Origin: Cyclostephanos tholiformis
Taxonomy: Eukaryota > Bacillariophyta > Thalassiosirophyceae > Thalassiosirales > Thalassiosiraceae
Length of the DNA stretch: 14,854 nt
Assembly: GCA_036939975.1 (NCBI GenBank)
Contig: JALLPB010000546.1
Coordinates: 1 to 14,854, forward strand
Direction: 5' to 3'
Shown here: piece after piece, positions 8,118-14,854 of the stretch
How the letters are laid out: each line of letters begins with the position of its first letter
How positions within the stretch are numbered: the stretch's first letter is position 1
Notes under the pieces: generated by a model
What the model was told of the DNA's origin: nothing
Databases searched by the model: none
Seen by the model: only the letters and a program-made list of their open reading frames with translations
Translations under genes and position numbers: made by a program

Positions 8118-8466
8118 CTTGGGGAGAGTTCCAACAGGAACTTGCACCGAACTTGCACGGAACCTGCTCACAAAACTTGCCCTGTTCTGTACCAGGTTAC
8201 ATACACCTAAAAAAATAACACCCATAAAAAAGATCCATTCCCATCAAAACTTGCCCATTGTAATTCAGCTCTATTTGTTCCCTCAACCTCATTGTAAATA
8301 TGACAGTAGTAGTAGGTATGACATGAAGCAATGAAGCAAGTAGGAACTGGTTTGCTTTTGCACCATCCCTCCACACATCAATAGCTACATGCCCCTTGAG
8401 ACCACAATATTATTTTTACTAGCTCTAACCTCACTGACTGAGTGTTTTATGTGACATAATTAGTAC

Positions 8467-8692
8467 TACAGTGCCCAGTACAATTGTCCCGATGCAAAAA
8501 TCTAGATTTTTGCCTTAGTACTATTCCTATAGTAGGCCACTACAAGAAGTTAGGCCGCCTCTTCTGACGTAATTAGTACTACAGCGCCCAGTACAATTGT
8601 CCCGATGTTAAAATGGTTAAGATCTACTGTAGGAATAGTACAAAAGCAAAAATCTAGATTTTTGCCTCGGGACAACTGTGCTGGGCACTGTA
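8467..8692. mobile_element. Foldback MITE-like element with TA flanks and Tc1/mariner-like ends
   Basis: Arm 8467-8535 and the reverse complement of 8624-8692 match closely over 69 bp. The element proper (8469-8690, 222 bp) begins CAGTGCCCAG and ends CTGGGCACTG, with a terminal 23-bp inverted repeat differing at two positions. TA lies directly outside both ends (8467-8468 and 8691-8692), as expected for the TA target duplication of Tc1/mariner-type elements. Each arm contains the perfect 20-bp palindrome GCAAAAATCT/AGATTTTTGC (8494-8513 and 8646-8665) and a TACTATTCCTA word. The centre (8566-8607) holds an extra copy of the left end together with its flank. It has no coding capacity. It sits about 160 bp upstream of the TAF8-like start codon. 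Confidence 0.8.
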
Positions 8693-8811
8693 GTATGAGA
8701 CACTACCTAGCCCTCCGCTCCCATCTCCCACCACAAACAAACAAAAACCGAGGAAGCACAACAACCTCGGCGGCGGCAAAAGCGGTCAGGTCCTCCCCCC
8801 TTGAGACCGTC

Positions 8812-8826
8812 CTAAATATATAATTA
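8812..8826 (+). promoter_or_regulatory. Possible TATA-like element of the TAF8-like gene
   Basis: An AAATATATAATTAT stretch lies 26-40 bp before the ATG at 8852, between the foldback element and the gene. It is A/T-rich in a locally G/C-rich surrounding. Its closeness to the ATG would give a very short leader, so it may instead be part of the leader. The evidence is weak. Confidence 0.3.
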
Positions 8827-8851
8827 TGAAGGGGACGACGACATTTCAACG

Positions 8852-11774
8852 ATGAGCGCCGAATCATCACCATCATCACCATCATCATACGCCGCCGTGG
8901 GGACAATCGTCGCCGAGTCCACCGCGCCAACCGCGACTTATTCATCGGGCGTCGTGCGGGGGAGGCACCACCACCATCGCCGCCACCATCGCCAGTTGGG
9001 GGGGGGGGGGAGTCATCATTCGCGTCATCATCCTCAACTTCACTCGTCGTCGAGTGACGGGAGAGGGAGCAGCGATGCCGGAGGTCGTCGTACGGTGATG
9101 CTATCCGGCGGATCCCCGTCCGATTGCGACGCCGCGTACTGTACCGAAATCGCGAGGCGAGCCGTGGCAAGGGCGGCGTTGCACCTCGGGATCGAGGGGA
9201 TGGAGGGAGAGGCATTGGACGTGTTGGGGAGCGTGCTATTAGGATATATGGAAATGGTGCGTGATTGTATGCATGCTATTATTGTGGTGTGCGTCATTTT
9301 AAAGTTTATATTTTGGGAGGATACCTCCCACGAAAAACTGAGACAAACAAATCGGAGGGTGGAGATGACGATGTCATTTTTTGTCGTGTTTTGTTATAAC
9401 GTTCGATATTCCGGGGCATCAAACCATTGCATTCCCCCCCTCCCCCCTTCCAAATACTACCACGTGATGCGCGTCATTTCGCTCACCGATGTGTCGAATT
9501 TTCTTTTATCTGTGATTCCACAACATCGGGGGAAAAAAAAATAAAGGTCGGCGCTACGATATCCACGAACGTCGAATTATCCGGCAGGTCCTCTGCCCAC
9601 GCCAATGCATACGATGCACTCAACGCGATTGTCGAGTGCACGGCCCCGGCGGCGATACAGATTGGATATAACCATCATTCGTCTACTACATCCTCTTCCT
9701 CCGTCGCGGGAGATCCCGTGCCGCACCAGCCCCCGGGGGGAGATAACGGGAGTTTATACGAGGGAAAGGAATGGGGCTGGGAGGGATTGGCTTCCTTCTT
9801 GTTCGGACCGGATTGGTTTTCGATACCCCTAGAGGGGGAGGACGACCGTATCCACGATGCCGCTAGCGGGGAATCGTCGCCGCACGCATCGGAGGAGGGG
9901 ACTGGTCAATGCGAAAAGTCATTACAAACCAACGCAAAGTCGTTTCCGCATGCTTCGATGAAGGTTCCGGGTGGGAAAAACCTCATCCCGAAACTGCAGA
10001 ATTCCGCAACTAGTAATTCGAATAACGCGGCTCCAAAGGTTGGCAAGGGAAAACAGCTATCGAATATGATTGGGTATCAAAAATCCGTGTCGTTCACCCT
10101 CGATCATCAGCACACCGTGAGAGAGAATGGAGTGGACACCTCACCCAGTAATCATGGCGGACCCTCGAACGAGGTCTCGTCCATTGGGTGGCGCGCTCCC
10201 TACCTCAATGCCATACCTCCCTTTCCTCTTGTGACAAATCCAGAGGACGTGGCCAATCCTCATCGATTGTCCGGCACAAAAATACCTCAGTCGATGCACA
10301 ATCTCGCCACCGAGATGGAAGCATGTCGGGAAACTCCATTATCGACAAAGCTACGGAAAGGAAGCGCGGATAGTCCAGATGGCAAATTGGCTCGGATGAG
10401 GGATGAGGTTTCCCAAAAGGCGATGAGAATTGCGCTTCGTATACCCGATGATGTTTACTCCACGATAGGAACTGTTTGGGGCTCGATTCGAAACGGAGAC
10501 GACATGTCGAACAAGAAGAAGACAGGCATTGGTGGTGACGTTAAACCACCCCCGGACTTGAAGACGATGCCACCCGTTGCCACTGCATCCAAGGTTAAGT
10601 TCGATGCCGCGTCGTCGAAACAACATTCATCGGATCCGAGCGCGAGCACCTCCGTCCGAATGCCGCCGTACGTTCCGAAATTTTTGCCCCCCTTTCCCAC
10701 CGATCACTTTTCAGATATGGCGAACGATAAGCTAGCCGCTTCCATGGCAACATCGGCCGTTATGAGCAATGTCCTGTCTCGGATGCACAAACGAGAGAAG
10801 CGAAAATCTTCAGATATCGCACCGGACGGTGTCAAAAAGGATATCTCGGACAGGGACGTGGTGCGACGTTCGGTGATTCGTCTCGGTAGGTCTGTTGGTC
10901 CCACCTACTGGGGTTCAATACAGTTAAATGACGACGCGGAAGACGATGAAAAAAAAGTCGTTACGACGGAGGGATCAAGTATTTCCAACTCTGGAAAACT
11001 TGACGTGTTCGTGGCGCCGGGAGGGGGAAAGAGTTCATCGTCGGTGGCGAAAAAATCCGGCCTCGATGCGTCGCAGCAGATTATGCCCCTAGGAAGGGCA
11101 AGTGGATCGCGGGTAAGACTGCTGTCATTGAAATTTCATCATTAAATATTTGAGTCCCTTCCCTTGCTCCTCAAGCCCAAATTCACCACCTATTATAGTT
11201 GTCAAAAATTTTGGAAGGAAGTATGAATGTCTCATAGCCTTACTCATCCGGATGAAATATATACAGATCATGCATGATCAGCTATTCTCCCTAACAGGAG
11301 TTTTCAGTGATGACAATGAGTAACTTGCAAATGAATTTGGAACAGAACTTGTGTTCTTAATGCTAAGACTTTAACAAATGTTAAGAATTTCGTTGTGTCA
11401 TATAGTGGGACCACTTATTTATCTTAGTTGATGATGTGCCACGTCCTCAGAATACGTAATTATCACTCCTGCACGCTGATATATTTCTATTTCTTCCCCT
11501 GATGAATACACCACAATCTCTGCCTCGCAAACAGGGCACGGACTCTACACGATACGGTATTGGGAACGTGGATATTGCGGATTATCGCCTCGATGGAAGG
11601 ATCAATGATGGCCGAGCAATGCCCCCATACGCGCGATTATCTTCCTCGGCCGTGTCAAAAAAGGTTCCCCAAAACGAAAAAATTATAAGTGAGAAATTTG
11701 TCGTCTATTTGTTTGAGGTTAGCAGGACAATTATCACAGTCCGCTGTGTACCTACTCGTAATAATGCATGGTAG
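8852..11774 (+). CDS. TAF8: TAF8-like TFIID subunit (histone fold plus duplicated C-terminal module), spliced
   Basis: Predicted exons are 8852-9256, 9547-11112 and 11535-11774 (736 residues). If intron 2 is not removed, the frame stops at 11145 (667 residues). The ATG at 8852 is the first in frame after TAA (8813-8815). Residues 1-95 are low-complexity and His/Ser-rich. Residues about 98-168 form a bromo-adjacent (BTP) histone fold: ARRAVARAALHLGIEGMEGE, ALDVLGSVLLGYMEM, then across intron 1 VGATISTNVELSGRSSAHAN and AYDALNAIVE. Two later segments each start with PY...PPFP and end with WGSI (about 352-449 and 507-594). The second, MPPYVPKFLPPFPTDHF, resembles the P-rich TAF8 C-terminal motif. 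TAF8 pairs with TAF10 in the TFIID core in the nucleus. TAF3 also has a BTP fold but carries a PHD finger, which is not seen here. Exon 3 (GTDSTRYGIGNVDIADYRLD and so on) has an open phase-matched frame but no domain match. Confidence 0.72.
9257..9546 (+). other. Intron 1 of the TAF8-like gene (290 bp, phase 0)
   Basis: The donor is ATG|GTGCGT at 9256/9257 and the acceptor is AAAG|GTC at 9546/9547. These limits join GYMEM directly to VGATIS, which restores an uninterrupted histone fold with the spacing of the family. The frame upstream and the frame downstream are both open past the junction and read nonsense inside the intron. Confidence 0.75.
11113..11534 (+). other. Probable intron 2 of the TAF8-like gene (422 bp, phase 0)
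   Basis: The donor CGG|GTAAGA (11113) fits the consensus well. The acceptor CGCAAACAG|GGC ends at 11534 after a moderately pyrimidine-rich stretch. Splicing keeps the frame and adds 79 residues. The body is A/T-rich and has stops in all plus frames, unlike the exons on either side. The alternative is that translation stops at 11145 and 11502-11774 is 3' untranslated. Confidence 0.5.
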
Positions 11775-11914
11775 GTCATGAACACATCCGCAGAGTAGAA
11801 TGTATCGCTAGCAGATAAAGTATAACCGATTTCAATAATCTTCAAAATCTACAAAGTGGACAATGTTCGATGTTATTCAAAAGCTTTTTATATATAGAGA
11901 CACTTCTTCCTCCC

Positions 11915-14011
11915 TCACGGCCGATGTCCGTGAACCGGCTCTTGCATCTCGGGGGTGATCATGGGACCCGTGGTATCGCTGATGTAGCTAAGGACCGTCG
12001 ATCCTAGCATGCATTCCGGCATCTCTTCGTCCGTGTGTGCCTCGATTGTGAAACCCACCTCCATTTGCATACTCGGGAACTTGGGCATGAGGGATACGAA
12101 TCCTTTCTTTGCCATGAAAGCCCAGGAGTGCACTGTTATCGTTATAATGATTGATTGGATAGTTCGACAGCAAGGGTGTCGAGAGAGAGAGAGAGAGAGA
12201 GAAAAGAAGCGAAATCCGAACGCATGGATGCGGCCACAAAATGTGAATTGGGCGGGGGAAATATTAATTAACCTTTCGCGTATATACGCCATGAAGCGCC
12301 GCGCGAAATATACAATACATTTTCCGGACGACGACAACTCACCGTTCACTGTCAACTCGAGGTACCTAACATCGCCATGTCGACCACTAACGACCGTACC
12401 GCTATCGGTGATAAGCACCGGCTTGCCATTGTACGTCTTCAACAGACCGAAGTTGTGCTTCTCGATGTCACGCACTAGTGCCATGCACTTGAACCTACCC
12501 CGCATCCTCGGATCGACGACGCAGCGCGAGCACCAATCGGCGAACAGTCGCGCGGCGGGAGATGGCGTCGACGACGTCGAATCGGACGATTTGCCGGACA
12601 TTTCGTCGAGGAAACGTCGGGACGGGCGCAGGTAGTAAACGCACTCCCCCCCGGGACCGTCGTCGCATTGGCGGAAGACGTTCGGGGACTCGTACGGCAG
12701 CGCGAAGTGCACGACGAGGACGTCGGGTGCGTCCGTCCCGTCGAGCTCCGGGCGGTGATCACCCCCCGTCCCCACCGCCGGCGCATACCCGACGCCGCCG
12801 ACGTCGTCCCCCGACGACGACGGCAACGGCATGATCCCCGCGGCGCTGCCCGTCCTCCTATCGCTGCGGAAGTACCGCACGCAGTACACCTCGTACAGGC
12901 TCGTTTCGCTATTCTCCTTCCTGCCGAACTTCGAGTAATTCGGTCCGCACCTGACCTTGAATTCGGTGCCGTCCACTGGGGTCCAACTCGGGGTATACTT
13001 CGGGGCCGTGGATTCGGATCCCGAGTGCAGGGACAACGTCGATTCGGACGCGAAGCGCAGGCGTTCCGCGTCGAAGTACGGCGTCGACGCGGTCGAGGAG
13101 CGCGACGGGGTGGTACGATCGGGGGGGGGCGGGGGCGACGACGGAGGGAGGTTGTCGTCCCCCGGATCCTTCTTCTCCTCCCCGTCGCCGTCGTCGTCGT
13201 TACCGTCGGTCCTTTGATCGCCGCCTCCGCCTCCGCCTCCGCCTCCGCCGCCGCTCCTGCGGAACATGCTCCCCATCCTCGACAATCCCCCCCCCCCCCT
13301 CCCCCCCCCCCCCCCCCCCCCNNTCCCCCCCCCCCCCGCGGCGGCCGTCGCCACCGATGCCGATGCCGATGCCGCGCCGTCGTAGTCGTCGTCGTCGTCG
13401 CGGACCAGGTAGTCGACGCTGTCCACCGTGTAAATGCAAGCCCCGACGGCGGCATCGGGGGGGAACGATGACATCGAGGACCCCATCGTCCGATGTACCG
13501 TTGGCGATAACCCCCCCCCCTGCCCCTCAACGAGCACGACCTGCACGGATTCGGTGTATTCCTCGTCCTTGCCCGCGGAGGATATGGAGAGCAGTCTCAA
13601 TTTCGATATCGATTTCGACGACGACGACGACGACGACGATCGTCTCCCCCCCATCCAACCTTGGTCGTGGGGGGGAGGGATGGAATTCGACGTGCCATCG
13701 TCGTATTCTCCGCGGTCCCTCCCGAGTCCGACGGCACCGCCGCCTCCTCCGCCGCGGACGAGGAAATCGCGTAGCATCCTCCGCGAATAAGACCTAACGC
13801 CGCCGCCGACGAGGACCCTCCCCCCCCATCCATCATCCGCCCCCGAGGACGAAGACGAAGACGACGACGACGACGAGTCGGCGGTGCCCTCGCTGTTGTT
13901 GTCCGATCGTGCTCCCCCGGAGGAGGAGGAGGAGGAGGAGGACTTGGGGGGAGGAGGGGGAATGGCGGTGGAGGATTTCCGCCGAATGGACGGTAGCAGC
14001 TGGGCGCCCAT
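11915..14011 (-). CDS. DUF1336 (EDR2 C-terminal domain) protein, spliced
   Basis: Exons are 14011-12343 and 12132-11915, giving 628 residues. The ATG at 14011 is the first after an in-frame TAA near 14041. Residues 1 to about 340 are low-complexity: Ser runs, an Asp run, and a Gly run that contains two unknown bases. The conserved domain runs from about residue 345 (DGTEFKVRCGPNYSKFG) to about 615. It includes VVHFALPYESP, a MRGRFKCMALVRDIEK block, LLKTYNGKPVLITDSG, YLELTVN joined by splicing to VHSWAFMAKKGF, and VGFTIEAHTDEEMPECMLGS, where EMPE matches the family's LPE-type signature. In plant EDR2 this domain follows PH and START lipid-binding domains; neither is visible here. The molecular function of DUF1336 is not established, though a membrane or lipid-linked role is often assumed. 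The gene converges with the TAF8-like gene, with about 140 bp between stop codons. Confidence 0.8.
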   Translation of the reverse strand: MGAQLLPSIRRKSSTAIPPPPPKSSSSSSSSGGARSDNNSEGTADSSSSSSSSSSSGADDGWGGRVLVGGGVRSYSRRMLRDFLVRGGGGGGAVGLGRDRGEYDDGTSNSIPPPHDQGWMGGRRSSSSSSSSKSISKLRLLSISSAGKDEEYTESVQVVLVEGQGGGLSPTVHRTMGSSMSSFPPDAAVGACIYTVDSVDYLVRDDDDDYDGAASASASVATAAAGGGGXGGGGGGGRGGGGLSRMGSMFRRSGGGGGGGGGGGDQRTDGNDDDGDGEEKKDPGDDNLPPSSPPPPPDRTTPSRSSTASTPYFDAERLRFASESTLSLHSGSESTAPKYTPSWTPVDGTEFKVRCGPNYSKFGRKENSETSLYEVYCVRYFRSDRRTGSAAGIMPLPSSSGDDVGGVGYAPAVGTGGDHRPELDGTDAPDVLVVHFALPYESPNVFRQCDDGPGGECVYYLRPSRRFLDEMSGKSSDSTSSTPSPAARLFADWCSRCVVDPRMRGRFKCMALVRDIEKHNFGLLKTYNGKPVLITDSGTVVSGRHGDVRYLELTVNGELSSSGKCIVYFARRFMAYIRERLINISPAQFTFCGRIHAFGFRFFSLSLSLSRHPCCRTIQSIIITITVHSWAFMAKKGFVSLMPKFPSMQMEVGFTIEAHTDEEMPECMLGSTVLSYISDTTGPMITPEMQEPVHGHRP
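12133..12342 (-). other. Intron of the DUF1336 gene (210 bp, no stop, multiple of three)
   Basis: The donor is AACG|GTGAGT (12343/12342) and the acceptor is ATAACAG|TGCAC (12133/12132). Removal joins YLELTVN to VHSWAF, which fits the DUF1336 pattern of a YLE-x-(D/N)VH-type strand followed by an aromatic. The intron contains a (CT)n run near 12181-12202. Its length is a multiple of three and it has no in-frame stop, so a retained intron would stay translatable. Confidence 0.78.
13287..13337 (-). repeat. Poly-C/poly-G tract with two unresolved bases
   Basis: The plus strand has 13 C, T, 21 C, NN (13322-13323), T, 13 C. On the minus strand this codes a polyglycine run at about residues 225-241 of the DUF1336 protein. 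The two Ns show that sequencing or assembly failed in the homopolymer, so its true length is uncertain. The frame is open and similar in character on both sides when NN is counted as two bases. Confidence 0.85.
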
Positions 14012-14854
14012 GACGAATATATGATATGGTGCCCCCCCTTATCTCTAGAGAGAGAAACGGAGAATAAGTATGTCTCGCGGGGTATGCACGCACAATGCCC
14101 GCTGATTGATGGGGGGGGCGCGGCGGGGTTCGATATATTATAATTGTTACTTATGAGGGGAGAGAGAGAAGAGTAAAATACGGCGAGAGATGGAGAGAAA
14201 AAATGAATGAGGTCGTCGAATCCATTCGCCGATTTTCCGATGGGCCTATCGATCTGAACAAAGCCTTACATGAAACGGAAAATTCAGTAAAACGGGACCG
14301 AATGTCACGCATCAATAAATAATAATAGAGAGTAAAAAAAATAATAGTATGTATCATAAACATCAATCGCACGTTTCATGCAACGAGATGTATGTCATGC
14401 AAAGAGATGAATGTCTGATTCGGTATTTTGTTCTGTCACACAAGACTATCATATTTTGTCATAAATCAATCGCGTTTTCTGCAACGAGATGTATGTCTGA
14501 ATTGAATAAGCTGGGAGCAACGAGGTATACGGTAGGAATTCGTATCGAAAATCAAACTGATTCCGATCCCTCTTCTCAAAAAAATCGGGGAACGTCATTG
14601 TTGTCAGCAAAAAAAAATAATATTAATCATGGCGCGAGGTAATAGACGGTGTTGGGTAGGAGGGCCAAAAACAAACCCCTCCCCATCTATCCCCCGAGAT
14701 ATCCCCAGCATCCTATAAATATTTCGAAGTAACAAGTGCCTCGCGACGAATCGTCACCAAGGGAGAAGAGTTTTGAGGAGGGGTGTGTGTGTGTGGGGGG
14801 GGGGGGGGGGGGGGGGGGGACTGGATCACGCCAATCCATCGGGGTCGCACAGGG
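14012..14854. other. Non-coding flank of the DUF1336 gene, ending in a G run
   Basis: No gene is supported. A/T-rich TATA-like words lie at 14129-14145 (minus-strand promoter side) and TATAAATAT at about 14715-14723 (plus strand, possibly for a gene beyond the window). A direct repeat around GCAACGAGATGTATGTC occurs at 14380 and 14481, with a third degenerate copy at 14399. A (TG)n run at 14783-14794 runs into 25 consecutive G (14795-14819). The small plus-strand ORF 14349-14642 covers the repeats and has no domain. Confidence 0.5.
14358..14500. repeat. Direct repeat, 101-bp spacing
   Basis: ATCAATCGCACGTTTCATG followed by CAACGAGATGTATGTC near 14362-14396 recurs as ATCAATCGCGTTTTCTG followed by CAACGAGATGTATGTC near 14464-14497. 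The core word GCAACGAGATGTATGTC is identical in both (14380 and 14481). A third partial copy, GCAAAGAGATGAATGTC, begins at 14399. The repeat lies upstream of the DUF1336 gene; its role is unknown. Confidence 0.6.

Larger units (their letters stand above)
7704..8466. other. Non-coding stretch between retroelement and foldback element
   Basis: This should contain the 5' leader and LTR of the copia element if they are still present, but no copy of it was found on the other side of the element. A 112-codon minus-strand ORF (7887-8225) has no recognisable domain and overlaps two hairpins, so it is not called. The hairpins at 8015-8039 and 8097-8117 are listed separately. The rest is A/T-rich with nothing recognisable. 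Confidence 0.45.

Noticed and set aside
7887..8225. 112-codon minus-strand ORF
   Set aside because: It spans two perfect hairpins, has no recognisable domain and lies between mobile elements.
7704..8466. LTR of the copia element
   Set aside because: No matching sequence was found below 3770, and no primer-binding site or TG...CA termini could be supported.
9257..9544. Read-through of exon 1 to the stop at 9544 (230-codon ORF)
   Set aside because: The frame past 9256 loses histone-fold character and is intron sequence with a consensus donor.
9427..9546. ATG at 9427 as the start of the TAF8-like protein
   Set aside because: The first 40 codons of that frame are intron 1. The histone fold needs the upstream exon 8852-9256, and the junction restores the family spacing.
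12668..13471. 267-codon plus-strand ORF opposite the DUF1336 gene
   Set aside because: It is antisense to the conserved domain, has no domain of its own, and is kept open by G/C-rich composition.
12475..13530. 351-codon minus-strand ORF rich in Arg
   Set aside because: It is an out-of-frame shadow of the DUF1336 gene in G/C-rich low-complexity sequence. The other frame carries the conserved domain.

Overview
The window looks like nuclear DNA of a eukaryotic microalga, most likely a diatom (perhaps a centric, Thalassiosirales-like species). This is inferred from three things. There are spliceosomal GT-AG introns in two genes. There is a TFIID subunit and a DUF1336 (EDR2 C-terminal) protein. 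There is a Ty1/copia-type retroelement whose gag, pre-integrase and integrase wording resembles the elements abundant in diatom genomes. No prokaryotic operon, rRNA, tRNA or CRISPR array was seen.

Layout. Positions 1-3769 are gene-poor and repeat-rich. They hold several short-period tandem repeats (30, 30, 45, 30 and 28 bp), dispersed short repeats, and a badly decayed minus-strand coding remnant (about 930-2100) that is probably from a transposable element. Positions 3770-7703 hold a minus-strand copia-type gag-protease-integrase body. It carries nonsense codons, frameshifts and an Asp-to-Asn change at the first integrase catalytic position, and it stops before any reverse transcriptase or RNase H. 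No LTR pair was found. Positions 7704-8466 are non-coding, with two strong hairpin-forming inverted repeats. Positions 8467-8692 form a foldback, MITE-like element with 69-bp arms, Tc1/mariner-like CAGTG termini and flanking TA.

Positions 8852-11774 (+) hold an intron-containing gene for a TAF8-like TFIID subunit. Its histone fold is recovered only by splicing out a 290-bp intron, and its C-terminal part contains what looks like two copies of the TAF8 C-terminal module. Positions 11915-14011 (-) hold a DUF1336 protein with one 210-bp intron and a long low-complexity N-terminus. A homopolymer there contains two unresolved bases. The two genes converge, with about 140 bp between their stop codons. 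Positions 14012-14854 are non-coding and end in a 25-base G run and the TATA-like start region of a possible next gene.

The right half is ordinary housekeeping euchromatin and the left half is a transposon graveyard. No obviously new multi-gene system is visible. The most notable items are the duplicated C-terminal module in the TAF8-like protein, the compound foldback element just upstream of that gene, the frame-neutral intron in the DUF1336 gene, and the single in-frame stop between gag and pol of the copia relic.
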